64,000 nt of DNA from Sweltsa coloradensis (GCA_024449915.1 JAMZAV010000006.1:310001-374000), one strand, 5' to 3'; shown: positions 47,310 to 60,800, counted from the stretch's first letter. Notes: generated from the sequence alone by a model not told the origin. Program-made: numbers and translations.

Positions 47310-47545
47310 GCGACGACCTAACTTCGTGGCCACACGAGCGAGTTAGACGAGCCTCCGCCAGGTGGCGGAGATCTAGAGGACCTTGCGTCCGAAGGCTGCT
47401 TAACTTCGGTGTTCGAGTGGGAACCGGTTAACACTCTCCTGGTCACATTAAACACTGGAGTTCTCTCAGACCCGCACAACGCATTAGAACGCTCTGGCGC
47501 GGAGAGGGGTTAAACGACCTCGGCTAAACCGCTGGCTCTGAAGTG
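47310..47545 (+). repeat. SINE-like element sharing the hairpin head
   Basis: Plus-strand partner of 44290-44625: the same GCGACGACCTAAC, GAGTTAGACGAGC, hairpin and ATCTAGAGGACC over about 65-80 bases, then a diverging body. The pair faces outward around the HINE-like element at 44963-46980. Confidence 0.5.
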
Positions 47546-48089
47546 ACCAAGATATTGTAAACTGGCAAAATGTGGATCTTTACAATTTTATAAATTGTCG
47601 ACCAAAGCACCCTAAAAACTAGTAATATACCACCATTTGGAACGTTAAAAATATAAAAATTTCTTAGGCTATGCAAATGCGTCCTACACTCGCACTAGCT
47701 GGGGGGCATACCCCCAGACTCCCCATTGTACCAGGCCAGCTATTCTGGCCAAACATGTTGGAATACAACATTCATATTTTACATGAACATTAAAGCTATA
47801 GTGATGTAGTGCCTGGTAGTGCCTTTTGAAAGAAAAAGTCGAAAAAGTTTTCTGGAAGGCTTCCAAATAAAGGTTTTAATATAAGTATTTTACAGGCATA
47901 TAATCAACAAGTAACTATATATAGGTAGGCCTACTGTCACCTACATTGTGTACAAAAAACAAGTCTTTGACCACTAGATATTTTACATTATATTATTAAT
48001 TGGTAATATCACAGCAATTAAATCGACTTTGAATAAATTATTATATTTTAACAAATAATTTTGAAATGGAACTTGAAAAAGTAATGAGA

Positions 48090-48432
48090 TCCCACACAAC
48101 AAAAAACTTGTAAAAATACAGCCAAACCTTACACAATCAAAAGCAAAATACATAAAAGAAATGCGAAGCTTACGTACCGTACCCTTCTACATTTTTGTAA
48201 TCTTAATACATAAATTCACTTCACTGTGACTGCATCCTTGCAAAGCTTGGCAAAATATATTTGCACAAACTTTTACATTTAAAACAATAGTTGCAAATAA
48301 AATTTTGCCACGCTTTGCAAGGATGAAAAGTAGGAGGGTACAATCAGAAGCTTGACATTTCTTTTGGATCTCATTGCTTTTGATTGTGTAAGGTTTGGCT
48401 GTATTTTTACAAGTTTTTTGTTATGTGTGTGT
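48090..48432. mobile_element. Foldback MITE, about 340 bp
   Basis: Arms of about 60 bp pair through AACTTGTAAAAATACAGCC and CTTACACAATCAAAAGCAA. A second inner hairpin pairs GCATCCTTGCAAAGC with its complement near 48320. The whole element is one long imperfect hairpin. Confidence 0.65.
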
Positions 48433-48664
48433 GGTCAATATGACTGTCAGTGAAATTCTTTTCAAAATCTTTTAAATGAACGTTTGGAGATGGTTTGATT
48501 ATGTCAAAGTTCGTTGACATCTTCATTTCTTGTCCATGGGAGGAGTCGAGAAATTCGGCGGATAATCTTGCGTTCTAGTGAAGATTTTGTCGTAGTAGTA
48601 CTGGACGAAGAAGAGGGGCTAAAACACGGCATGTAAACTCAAGTACCGGGCGAATTAAGGAATA

Positions 48665-49274
48665 CTAGGAAGCTTCGCAAACGCTTTTTCAGGCGCGTTG
48701 TTGGATGAGCGTAAATTTTTTAAACGAAAAAAAGCGTAAAATGCTATTTTCATGAGAAATTATTTTTCGATTGCGCTCAAATTTCACACCAATATATCAA
48801 TTCATAAAATTAAGGTTCTCTAAAAAAAATCATTACAGTCGGATAAAGCATGTAGGTGTTATAAGTGGAAGAAATGTTTTAAAAATAAAAAAAATCGTAA
48901 AATTGAGATTTTCATAAGAAATAATTTTTCAATTGCGCTCAAATTTTACATGAATATATTAATTGATAAAATTTAGGTTCTGTGAAAAAATCATTACAAT
49001 CGGATAAAGCATGTAGATGTTATAAGTCGAAATTTATAAAAAAAAATCGAAAAATTGCGATTTTTATGAGAAATAATTTTTCGATTGCGCTCAAAAACGT
49101 GGCAGTTCTAAGTTCAGAGATTTCAAAGGCCTCCAGAAAATCTCATCGCAATTGGAGTATTGGTTTAGCCGAAATCATGTTAACAAACACAAAAATACAG
49201 AAAAAAAACATTCCGGATTTTTTTCTCCAGTGTAGTGAAATGGAATCTTCGCTTCGCTCGCTACGCTCATCCAA
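48665..49274 (-). mobile_element. HINE/Helentron-like element B, 610 bp
   Basis: Complete by comparison with A and C: same 3' block (minus strand ...GCTTCCTAG next to T), same 5' end TTGGATGAGCGTAGCGAG preceded by A, same core units (ATGAGAAATAATTTTTCGATT at about 48751, 48913 and 49065). Confidence 0.7.
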
Positions 49275-50437
49275 TGTATGTCTTGAACAATGTTCGATAA
49301 CTACAGCCTCGGAGTCGAGCCCTTATGAGAATTAAGAGGATGAATCTCTTACGGACGGTGTTAAACTGTTAAGTGTTTTTTTTTTGGCAATAAGGTAACC
49401 AGCTGAGAATATAGTTAAACTCAAGACCCAGATAACTTACTGATCATGTGTAGCATCTTCATATCAAAAATGCAGTCTGAGGGCGCCGCGGTCTGTTGCA
49501 GGTTGAGTTTGCATTTTTGTTTTGTTACGATGGCAGTGTAACTAACTATACAGTTCACTCATCCAGCAATGCGACTCAACACCATCTAACTATATTTTAA
49601 AAGTCAAAAGAAGATGACTAAAATGAAATGTTGGCTAATAAAAAAGGGACTTACATTTAACATTATTTTTTTTTTTTTTTTTGTGTGTGTGTGGGGGGGG
49701 GGGGTGGGAAGCCTGTGATGTAATGTTCACTGTCAGCCATTTTTATAAATGTTATAATATTTGTATTTCTACTTTCTACACACCATTGCATTCATCATCC
49801 GTAAAAGAGAAAAAACTATTCTCAACGATATACGAATTTGTTTTTTCGGACGGTGCAAATATGAGTTTTGTAGCTGCAGACGAAAAAAATCGTCGCTCTA
49901 AATTAAGTTTAGCAGCAGCTATCTCAGTGTTGACACAATTGCTCCAAAATTTGCATTTAATGGGTGACAGGGACGTTACGTCCCGCCCCAAAAATAATAA
50001 ACAACATTTCAGTCATAGCTTTCTTTGACTTTTAAAATCAAAGAAGCATTTTGTGAAGCTATACTCAATGCTAGTACGGACGAGCGTATTGTGGCTTTTC
50101 TCCCTACATTCGTACATACGAAAAATCGCACTAGTGCGATTTTCATGAGAAATATTAGACCTAATTTGAAAACAAAAATTGTAGCATTTAGACACTGGTG
50201 TGTGTGTGTTATTATTGTGTACTGCTTGTCCTGAACCTGAATGGTCAAGTTAACATTGTTCAATGGTAATCTTATCTTATCTTATAACATATCTATATCT
50301 TATAATCTTACACTATCTACATCTATTTGTAACCATGGTTAGGTGGAAGAATGATCTCTCAATGATTGAACCTCGCCATTTTTGTTTCCTACATTTTCCA
50401 TGTGTGTAACATGTAATGTATTGTAAACAAAATAAAG
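49275..50437. other. Possible LINE 3' UTR, otherwise nothing clear
   Basis: Poly-T and GT/G runs at about 49667-49703. The final part runs through AAACAAAATAAAG into a tetranucleotide array, which may be the 3' end of a non-LTR element. No gene recognised. Confidence 0.4.
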
Positions 50438-50438
50438 C

Positions 50439-50478
<40 letters not shown>

Positions 50479-50498
50479 ACTACTACTTACTTACTTAC

Positions 50499-50544
<46 letters not shown>
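50438..50544. repeat. (CTTA)n microsatellite
   Basis: About 107 bp of ACTT units with two short CTACTA interruptions. Confidence 0.9.
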
Positions 50545-50546
<2 letters not shown>

Positions 50547-50559
50547 CACTGGTCCCATG

Positions 50560-50825
50560 AAAATTTCATTAAGATCGGAGTAGCCGTTAACTTTATCTGA
50601 TATTGAGCGTACAATTACACTAAAAAATTATTGTTATAAGTTTGAACATATGGTAAAAGTACAGAGATTTTAAGTCTCCATGAAAAATTAACTTGGATGT
50701 GAGAAGCCGTTTGTCCGGTAGAGAGCGACAAAAACATACAAAATAAACTAACAATAAATACAAAACAACCGTAATATTTTTTCAAAGGTAATCAAATAAT
50801 TGAAGTCTTCACTACGCTCATCCAA
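50560..50825 (-). mobile_element. HINE-like fragment D
   Basis: Ends ACTACGCTCATCCAA, identical to the termini of A-C. The interior shares phrases such as AAGATCGGAGTAGCCG with 42500. It lacks the CTAG end. Confidence 0.5.
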
Positions 50826-50865
50826 TTAGTTTTTATTTTTATTCTTATTCTTGTGAGGCTCGTTG

Positions 50866-51270
50866 GTCTTGTGGTTAGCCGCGTATCTTCTTCCAAAGCA
50901 GAAGGTTCAGGGTTCGATTCCCGCCAAAGTCAGAAGTTTCTAACTTCTGATTTGGATTTAAGTCCATCAGTTCTTATCTTATGAGTTTGTAAACGGTGAC
51001 TTTGGAGCCGTCCTAGCAACGAGGCACATAATAAATTCAGAGTTGTTCTGAATCGGCCTTGTTGATTCTGGCGTTGATCCGCGGGTGTTCGCATTGTCCA
51101 TAACACTGATAGCTATGTTTCATATTAAAAATATTTTGGTTGGTTATCGCTCACTTGTCGATTGCGTCGCGGCCTACAGGGTATGGCTTGGTCGCTTTGG
51201 TTTACTGTCTCCCACTGTCAATTAGTTATATAACTGAGTGGGTAGACTCTAATTTATTTATTTATTTTAT
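50866..51270 (+). repeat. tRNA-derived SINE, about 400 bp
   Basis: tRNA-like head at about 50866-50940: A box TGGTCTTGTGG, B box GGTTCGATTCC. The body follows, then a 3' module TATATAACTGAGTGGGTAGACTC and an ATTTATTT-rich tail. The same 3' module recurs at about 2764, 9605, 35215 and 52890, marking further copies or remnants. Confidence 0.6.
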
Positions 51271-51623
51271 TTATCTAATAAATATTTCTGTGTTTATCAT
51301 TATCATGTAATTAACTGCTTGGCAATGTTCCCCCACTATCAATGGTGTTCACAAATCCAGTGATACTTTTTCTTGCAGTGGGCGACTGGACTGGGCGTAA
51401 TACCCCTTTCGCAGTCAATACGCCACTGTAATGTCCCACGACAATTAAAAATAAGTGCTAGTAACTCTGCAGCTGGTTTTATTGATTTCTCGGGTTATTT
51501 TTATTTTCGTACGCTACTTGAGTAAATCTAATTAATTTTATTTGTTATCCTCATGATTGAGCCCACAGTGGTTCCAGAACATGGAACTCGCACACGCGAC
51601 GCGGCGAAAAGTCGAAAAGATGT

Positions 51624-51710
51624 GTCCCGACCGGGGATCGAACCCGGTACCCGGGTCCTCCGCTTTAACGAAGCGATGCTTTACCAAGTGAGCTATCGGG
51701 CCACTGGGTA
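51624..51710 (-). repeat. tRNA-like sequence
   Basis: On the minus strand: a near-complete acceptor (one mismatch), A-box-like TAGCTCACTTGG, anticodon-like stem TCGCT/AGCGG, and a perfect five-pair T arm with B box GGTTCGATCCC. The variable region is about 12 nt and the base before the putative anticodon is C, not T, so I favour a SINE head or pseudogene over a working tRNA. Confidence 0.5.
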
Positions 51711-52754
51711 CATCTCTTCTCAATTACTGTATGTGTAATTTCATATTATATAATACTATAGTAGGTAAATGAACTTGCTTTCTGGTTCATACGTAACTTG
51801 TATTATTTTCGTAGGCATATAATAGAAACTGTCCAATGAAACATTCGTAAAATAGTTATTTTGTAACTGAAACTGAGTGGGCAGTCAATGAATATAAAAT
51901 ATTATATCCATCTGTCTATTCACTTTTGTTCGTAGTTCGTAGTAATCGACAATCGGATACTCGTAAAAAAAAAACGCTCATTCACTAAAGCCTGAACCGA
52001 CTATAGGTTCCCCCTCCATACAGACAACGCTTTGCATACTATCCCTAGGCGACCTTCGGCCGGTAGGTCGCATAGACCACTATATCCAGCCAGCTTACCA
52101 TTGAAATATTAAAAAGTGCATCGAACAATATAAGACGTGGGCTATCTTAGTACTAATGCCATCTCGGTACCGGTAAAGTGAAAACAGTGAATGATATTTT
52201 CGTGCAGTGTGTGCGTCCGATTTGTCTTAGTGTTTTGTGAGCATCTCTACCTAATTAATTCCTTGGCATGAAGTATGCAATATATACTCGACTTGTCTTA
52301 GGCATGACGATCGCTACAGGGTTACATTCAAGGAGAATGTTATAGATACGCCCAGTGTATAACTTCCTTTTCCTAGTGCTCGGTTACATGCAATGCAATT
52401 ACTCTACAGCTAAACTTTTTGTGCAATTATTATTAGCGCGTTGAACTGTGTAATGACAATGTACTGACAGGTATAATGTACTTTTTTATAATGAAAACAA
52501 CGAATGCACAGTTTTAGGACACTTGGATATTAATTATAAACAAGGTAAGTAAGAATATGAAGTTATCTTCTTTAACTACTTTACTGAATAATTCTATATT
52601 GGCGAGTTCACGACGTTGATATGTCACTATCTTGTCCATTCATGACCATTCACCAATCTTAGGTACGGTCCCGGTTGCCCAATGAATGAACAATCGCTAG
52701 TACGCGTACACTGCGCAAACGTATATTTTTTTTCACGATAATAAATTGTGTACA

Positions 52755-53030
52755 ACGATTTGAGCCGGTGTTTCATATCTTATTTAAAATACCGGTCTCT
52801 GATTGGACATTTTCCGCTCGTCGATGGCGTCGGTGCCGACAGGGTTTGGCTTCCAAATCAAAGTCGCCCACTAAAAATGAGTAATTTGACTGAATGGGTG
52901 GACTCTAAATGTTTTTTTTAAACTTGTGTGACGTTATACGTTGCAAAGTACTTTGCTATATATGTGTGAGTGGGTATAGACTCTAAATGTTTTTTTAAAA
53001 CTTGTGTGACGTTATACGTTGCAGAGGACC
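52755..53030 (+). repeat. SINE remnant with duplicated tail
   Basis: Body similar to 51150-51200 (CGATGGCGTCGGTGCCGACAG against CGATTGCGTCGCGGCCTACAG), then GACTGAATGGGTGGACTC. A stretch of about 80 bp containing AACTTGTGTGACGTTATACG is tandemly repeated. Confidence 0.55.
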
Positions 53031-54936
53031 CTGCAAAACTGCCCCCGTCACTATCTCGAGGTTCATATTTTAAAGACTAAAGAGCATAAACAGTAATTTT
53101 GTGCGGGGTTCAAGGTCACAAGATACACAATTCAAGATACACCTTAGTAAAATGTGGTTAAACGAACATGCTTTAAATGTAAGCTTTCTGTCATTACTTT
53201 AAAATGTCAGTTCATATTTCCGAAAACGGGTCAACTCCCGTTCATACTTGAGTAAACAATGTGTTTTTGTATTTTTAGAATTGAAATAGTTTCTGTGACA
53301 GTAAGCTACCTACTTTTTAGAATCCAAATGCGGAATATTTTTTTAGCTTTTGAGCTAGCCTATATTCATTGAAGTTTTTTCAAAACCACTTTTGCATTTT
53401 GGTATTTGAGACAATATAAATTGTCATTAAAATAAGTCTAAAGCAAGTTTCAGCCTTGTTCAGTTTCCATCCATATGAACTACCTTCTGAATTTCTAATG
53501 CAGTATCGCTTGTTTGTTTTATGTATAATTTATATCTCAATAGCACTCTGTTGTGCTGGCCATTGACGTAGAAAATGTAAACAAACATTGCGAAATTTTG
53601 ATTCTAAACCTTTGTTTTAGATTTTATGTTTTGCGTGTACATTATTTTAAAAATCGGTTTGATAAATAGCTATATTGAGAAAAACATATAACATATCTGA
53701 ATGCGCCCGTTGGGAATTGCATGAATTAATTATTTTAAGCATGCAGCTTAAATAGCCGGCACACACGCGACATGTGGTGCATAGCAGAATCAGAGCACAT
53801 TGACGTAATAAATACTTGAAATTGTTTGGCTAATCATGAAGACAGAGGCATGAATTTATGGTGAAAGAAAATGCAATCTCATATTTTATTATTCCCAAAA
53901 GCGATGAATTTGTGGTAAAATAATTCTTAATTTATTTTATAGTATAAATTTCCCTCCCTCCTTCCTATATGTTTGGAGAAATTGGGACTGGGTTTTTAAA
54001 AAGGTGTTTCTGGTTACAATACCAACGTATTTGTGAACGTCTAGAGGCAATTTAGTGCAATGAAAATTGAAAATAAATACAGTTTGCGTTTTACGTTGTA
54101 AAATGTATATAAAAATGATTTAAAATTTAGTTTTACATTGAGGGGTGTATATTTCGTTTATACTACATCACCTCTGCATAACATTAATATATTTATATGA
54201 CACAAGAAACTAAAAAAACCAGTTGCATGTTGAATTGCGTTCATGTTAAAGTGCAATATTTATTATCAGTGGTTTCTCCCTTTACGTTTTTCGTATTACG
54301 CACCACTCACCAGTGTACCCTGCGTGGCCTTCAGTTGATTATTTTATTTATTTTATTGTTTATCCTTGTGATTACATTCAACAACAACAAGAAACGGCGT
54401 CGATGCTAGCAAATATTTTGCTAAAACACTTAAAATCCATGGAAATCTTTTGCCGCGAAGAGCCTTGCTGAAGCACAAAACTAACACGGCAGATGTAATA
54501 GATTCTGCCAGACAATGGTGTTCGAATAGTTGGGAATAGATGCCCAAGGGCTGTTATAGTAACACTCAACACCTTCTTTCACCCAATGAGTGATAGTTTG
54601 GATAATAATCTGGATAAAACTTCAGTCAGGATTGCCGGTGGCTGGTTTTGAACCGACGACTTCCCTGATCAGGGTCTCGCGCATCTTACTATCTTGATCG
54701 GCTTCCTCGTTTCTTAATATTGCGTGAAACTCAAATCTAATACTCACTTAATTTATTATTATAAATCCTCATATATCATGATGTTTCAAACTTCAGGTTA
54801 GGTCCATCTTTGTGTATCACAATCTCGGTCTCTTTCCTTAAATTCAAACCAAATAATAAATAAAAATACAATATAATCATTGTCAACAAAACAGTCATTC
54901 TTCCGATTCTAATTTGTTATTACGCCTTGAAATCTA
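53031..54936. other. No gene identified
   Basis: AT-rich; a decayed minus-strand tRNA-like B box lies at about 54630-54705. The rest shows nothing recognisable. Confidence 0.5.
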
Positions 54937-55731
54937 CTAGGAAGCTTCGCAAACGCTTTTTCAGGCGCGTTGTTGGATGAGCGTAATTTTTTCAAAACGA
55001 AAAAAGCGTAAAATAGTTATTTTCATGAGAAATAATTTTTCGATTACGCTTAAATTTCACACGAATATATTAATTTTTAAAATTAAGGTTATGTGAAAAA
55101 ATTATTACAATCGGTTAAAGCATGTCGGTGTTATAAGTCGAAGAAATTTAAAAAATCCAAACAAATTGAAAAAGTGCGATTATCATGAGGAATAATTTTT
55201 CGATTCTGCTCAAATTCCACACGAATACATCAATTCATAAAATTAAGGTTCTGTAAAAAAATCATACAATCGGATAAAGCATGTAGGTGTTATTCGTCGA
55301 AGAAATTTTAAAAATAGAAAAATATCGTAAAACTGCGATTTTCATGAGAAATAATTTTTCGATTACGCTCAAATTTCACACGAATATATTAATTCATAAA
55401 ATAAAGGTTCTGTGAAAAAATCATTACAATAGGATAAAGCATGTAGGTGTTATAAGTCAAAGAACTTTTAAAAAAAATCGATAAAAATCGTAAAATTGCG
55501 ATTTTTATGAGAAATAATTTTTCGATTGCGCTCAAAAACGTGGCAGTTCTAAGTTCAGAGATTTCGAAGGCCCCCAGAAAATTTCATTGCAATTGGGGTT
55601 TCGGTTTAGCTGGAATCGTGTTAACAGTCACACAAAAATACAAAAAAAAGAAAGAAAAAAAAAAACATTCCGGATTTTTTCCTCCAGTGTAGTGAAATGG
55701 AATCTTCGCTTCGCTCGCTTCGCTCATCCAA
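54937..55731 (-). mobile_element. HINE/Helentron-like element C, 795 bp
   Basis: Same ends as A and B. Four core repeats are registered by ATGAGAAATAATTTTTCGATT-like motifs at about 55024, 55184, 55343 and 55506, giving 159-163 bp spacing. No Rep/helicase coding sequence, so it would depend on an autonomous partner. Confidence 0.7.
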
Positions 55732-58313
55732 AAAAGATGTTTCTTTTGATGATAATCCCTACATTTTTTCATTGAGATTTTATGCAATTCTATTTCATTG
55801 TTAGATCTCTACAATACTTCCTCCTCATTTGTAATACGCCACAAAAAGCTAACAGTGACAAGAATGAGAAAAATAACAATAATGTCAATGTACGTTATTC
55901 ACTGGATAGCGGATGGTAAGGCTAACATGTTAGTAACGCTTATTTGCTATATTATTATATATGATTAGAAGGTTGGCAGAAAAGGGCAGTATGCCCCAAG
56001 CACAAGGTGTCTGCCAGCCCAAAGGTTTAACTTTTAATCATTAAAGTATGTTGCAATTTGCAAGAATCAGAGACTATTAATAAAAAACATCACGTTTGGG
56101 AATAGTATCGAATGATATTATAAATTTATGTAGTCTATAAATTGTACAATACATAGTCTAATCATAGAGATTATACCTATTATTTATATTAATATAAAAG
56201 TTATTAATCTCAATGGTACATAATAATATATTGCCATTGGCATCGTTGGGGTTCTTTAGTTATAGACATAAATAAAGATATGGTTTTGTGAAAACAATTA
56301 CATGCCTAAATGGGAATAGATAATTTTGTATGAGTTTTCTTTCAAATTGGTTACAATTTATAAATCAAAAGTATTCATAATGAAAAACCTGATTACATAA
56401 CAAATAGTAAACAATACAACATTAACGTGTAAAAATGTATATATGTTGTATAGTAACTCAATAAATACTAACTAATAATACTTTTTTGTCGTATGCAAAT
56501 TTAAAAGCGGATAGGCTTCTTTTAAGTCTTGTACCGGAAGGAAGATATCGTTTAATTTCTATAAAATTAATCGTGACATTATCTTTGATGGGTTTGTTTG
56601 TGTCCACGCCAATGTCTGTTTCACATTAGTATTTCCTTCCAAAATTAATTCATCATTCTTTTAAGTATAACAGCCGTACGCCCTTCTTTATTTGCAGTCC
56701 ATTACCTATCACGGTTGGTCAAACCACAGTACTATTTATAACTCCATGGTCAAACTATGAGTTTGATAACGTCATGTCGTTTTAGTTTTTGAATGCCATG
56801 TTTTAACAACCCTCACTGATCAACGTGGCTCTATTTGTTCGCAATATGCCCACCATTATATCGTGATTTTTTTTGTCGTAGATTTCCTTCCTAGTGTAGG
56901 CTATAAATGAAACCAAGAAAAGTGATATTATTTGCCCAGACAGGTGCAGGGGACCTGGGTTCGTTCCCCAGTCGGGGCTACCTTCTCCATTTTGTAATCT
57001 CTAGATTACACGTGCTAACTGACAATTTGATAATATTTATACTCGATTTTTTGGGTCTTTACTGTTTCTTCTCATCATACATACCTGAATAAGTTTTTAA
57101 TAAAAATACATAATAGTTAAATATATTTTCGATGCTGTTCCTGTTATCATCTTGAATTATTGTGATTGTTATTTATTTTGTAATTATTTGTTCCTATTTA
57201 AAAACCATGCATTAGATTTAGATCAGATAGGAATACAATTTTGTTTGTTGTATTTATTTATTTAGTCGTATTTGAATGGGATTAAACCTTATTTTGCGGG
57301 GGATGTGTTGGAGAAGATTACAAAGCATTGTAAAATGAACTAAATATAATCAAGAGACATACGATCATAGAGTTGCCCTTTTAGATTAGCTGACGAAAAA
57401 CATTGAACATAATGCGATTTTGTGTATTTTATTTGTAGCCATGAATTACATTTTGAATTACTTTACATTCATACATATATACAGGACATCTTTCATCTTT
57501 CCATACGAAGTACAAATGGTCGACGATCTAGACATTTTACATTATAAAACTACAAAATATTTTGTTGAAATGCGCTGCAACGTAATATATACTTAATAAA
57601 TAATGATACTAATTCGTAACAATTAATAATATTAATTATCCTACCCTGTATTTAACAATGCAGTGTGGTAAGAGAGTGAAGATTCTACCAATCTATTTGT
57701 ATTTATTTTTTAATTTCATGATTGCCTGTGGTAAACCGATATACATGAAGTATGATTAGATTAGATTTTTATTCATTTTGTTTTCTTTATTTTCATTTTT
57801 ATTCATATAAAAGTGATGCTTCTCTCGGTTCGAGCATCTCTCTTGACAACCGTTCGGCTTTAAATTTATTTAGTTTTCTAGTTTGGTTGTGTAGAAACTT
57901 TGAGGTAAATAATTTAAATGAGATTTAAAATAAACGTGAACAACGTTTGCCTATACCAAACGTTTCCTAATTGCCAGGGCACCATGAAATTCAAAAATCC
58001 CATTAAAACAGCACTGTCTCGAATTGGTTATGTTTGGCCAAATGAGCATAATTGATGAAGTATGAACCGGAAAGTGCCGAAATTGAATTACCGCCAAACC
58101 TCGAAATTGGCAAATATCAAAACGGATTATTTTTGGTGAAAGACTCCCAGCTAACCATGAAATAACAACTCGGCGCTGGATTCGACGCGTGAAGGCAGGA
58201 ACACGAGGTGATTCATCTAATTTGTGCTCATTCGTTCATTTACAGCCGAAAAGGTTATTCGTGCCTCCACAATAACCTTGCGTCATTTCCATCCATCGCG
58301 TTTTCCTTAATAA
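55732..58313. other. AT-rich, no gene identified
   Basis: A B-box-like GGGTTCGTTCCCC at about 56958 marks a tRNA-like remnant. Nothing else could be supported. Confidence 0.5.
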
Positions 58314-58919
58314 ATCTATTCGACCGCGTTTTTCTATTTTCCCAAATATGCTACCAAGTCAAAATATAGTGAATGGCTTTGAAACCTGGCTCTATTAGAA
58401 AATCAAAACTATTTTTTTTAATTTTTCTGATCGGGCACACGGCAAATATTGTCTCTTCAAAATAATTTCAAACTTCAATTCGCCCAAGCACACCATTCAA
58501 CGTAGGTAGTTGTGTTTTTGTGACATAAATTTTCAAGTGGTTTTCTAGAGGCTGACCGAGAGATTTTTTTTAAAACAATTGTTTTGCCTGCGATTTTTTT
58601 CGTTTGGCGGTACAAATCGGTACAAAATACCGCCACACGAAAAATATCGTAGAAAAGACAATGGTAAAAAAAACTTCATTTTTCAGTCAGCCCCAGTTGA
58701 AAATTAATGTCACAAAAACATAACTACCTACATTGAATGGTGTGCTTGGGCGAATTGAAGTTTGAAATTATTTTGAAGAGGCGATATTTGCTATGTGCCC
58801 GATCAGAAAAAATTGAAAAAAAAGTTTTGATTTTGTAATAGAGCCAGGTTTCAAAGCCATTCACTATATTTTGACTTGGTAGCCTATTTAAGAAAATTGA
58901 AAAACTCGGTCGAATAGCC
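58314..58919. mobile_element. Foldback element, GGCTATTCGACC family, copy 1
   Basis: Ends CTATTCGACCGCG and, inverted, GGCTATTCGACCGAG. The whole 606 bp is one imperfect hairpin, with the apex near the mirrored pair CGGTACAAATCGGTAC at about 58610. Homologous throughout to the outer parts of 61970-63294. Confidence 0.65.
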
Positions 58920-60800
58920 AATTAATTCCAATATTTTTGGATGATTCTCCTTTGTTTTTCATATTCTTTAATATTCTTATTTTACCATTTAAGGTAGTGG
59001 TAGATTAATACAAAAACGGATACTAGGTGCCAAAAATAGGGAGCCAATCTACTTTATCAACAGATCATCAAAGATGAATACGTATAAATATAATAATTCG
59101 CCATACGAACCTTTTTGTGCAGGCGGCGCTAGTTCAACACAAATCTTACCATTTCAAAAATGTTCCTTGCGGGTTCCTCGCTTGTTCTTGAACGCCGAGC
59201 AGCACATTAATTTTTTTTAATTTTCCGCTGCGTTAGCCAGCCACCTCTCCCCTTACCCCCATGGTTACCAAAAACATTCTGTATCATCAGAGGCAGGTAT
59301 TTACGGTGAAAACGATTTTTCACCTCTAAAAAACGTAAATTATAAAATTATTTTCACCACCAATTTTACACTTTTCACCACAAACACCTGACTCTGAGTT
59401 TTCATAACTAGCCTACATTTTACTGATATCTGCAAATCCTTTAAAAGATTCCACACCGATTTTTTTTTTATATAAGGGGTAGAAAGATAGAGCTTTCACC
59501 TAAATGTTAACTTATTTTCACCACCAATTCACCACTTTTGGGCATAATAAAAGCTATAAATTTAACTTTTATTTTCACCTCAAATACCTGCCTCTCTATA
59601 TCATCCTTGTTGAAAGACAATAACAATAACAACAACAAAACCTATGCCAATCGGATGTTGAGTTTGGTTTTTATCGTGAGAAGGACGGACGGACAGAAAA
59701 GTGAGGCTTATATAGGGAGATTTGCTTCCTAATGTTCATAAAATCATATATTTGTTTGTTATACATAAGGTGACATAAAAGTAAGTTATACATGGGTTTA
59801 TTGCAATACTATCTATATTTATTACTATTTCCGCTTTGTACGGTTGTTTTAACTGCTGTTATTTGCTTATTTACAGTGCAGTACAGCGGTATAGAGCGAC
59901 TTTGCATCCGTCATATAGGAACTGGGCGCAGACTAATACAAAATGCATTATATCCTGCACGTAAAATCAGCTGGTATTGTAACCGAGTGGGATAACAATA
60001 CACACAGATTTACTTAATTTATTTATAGCGATGTGCGCGGTGGTTATACTAGATGGTTTTACCAAGGACTCAAGAGCGAAGCGTATGCCCAAGAGATATG
60101 AGATATATCTCATTCACGCACCGACATAGCCTAACGCACGAGACTCTTATTCGGGAAGTCATGGGTTCGTATCTCCACACCGATTATCACTAATGAAAGT
60201 TTTTTTACTCGGTATTGTCGAATGTCGGTCATTTCCTTTACAATTACAATAACATTCTTCCATCCTGCATTGGAGGGGGGGGGGAGGGGTGGCTACATCA
60301 CAATAAAAAAAGAAGCTAACTTTAGATTTTCAGGGAAAGAGTGTTTTACAGTGCCCTCATTTTGTAAGTAAACTGTTATTTGGCTCGCTCTTTCGTCCAT
60401 TAAATTGATACATTCAAGGAAAAATAAAAGTAACTTATGAAAATAAGTTACAGTTCATGGAAAATTGGAACTATGGCATTTCCTAGTTCCAGGCTGGAAA
60501 TAGAAACTATGGCGTTCCTAGTTCCATGCCTGAAAATAGGAACTATGGATAGTTCCATTCAGGAAAATTTTAACTATGACGTTCCAGTTAGTTCCTTAAA
60601 AAAGGACGAAGTTTTCCTACTTGACACTCGATAAATATTTCTTGATACTTATTTCGAAATATGTTGTATTAAATAAAATAAAAAATTTGGAAAGAGGGCT
60701 TTTAATGCACCAAAAACAAATTCGCAGAGCCCAATCACACGTAGGGCCTACTGCGGAGTGTAAAACTCACTAGCTTTTAACCCATATTAATCTAGTAAAT
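58920..60800. other. No gene identified
   Basis: Contains a tRNA-like remnant (GGGTTCGTATC, about 60163) and at 60450-60610 a short irregular repeat of GGAACTATGG-like phrases. No coding support. Confidence 0.5.

Noticed and set aside
50438..50544. CRISPR-like or structured tandem array
   Set aside because: It is a simple (CTTA)n microsatellite without spacers.
51624..51710. A functional tRNA gene
   Set aside because: The extended variable region, acceptor mismatch and C at position 33 argue for a tRNA-derived repeat. The same reasoning applies to the tRNA-like sequences at 672, 17159, 50866, 61720 and 63888.
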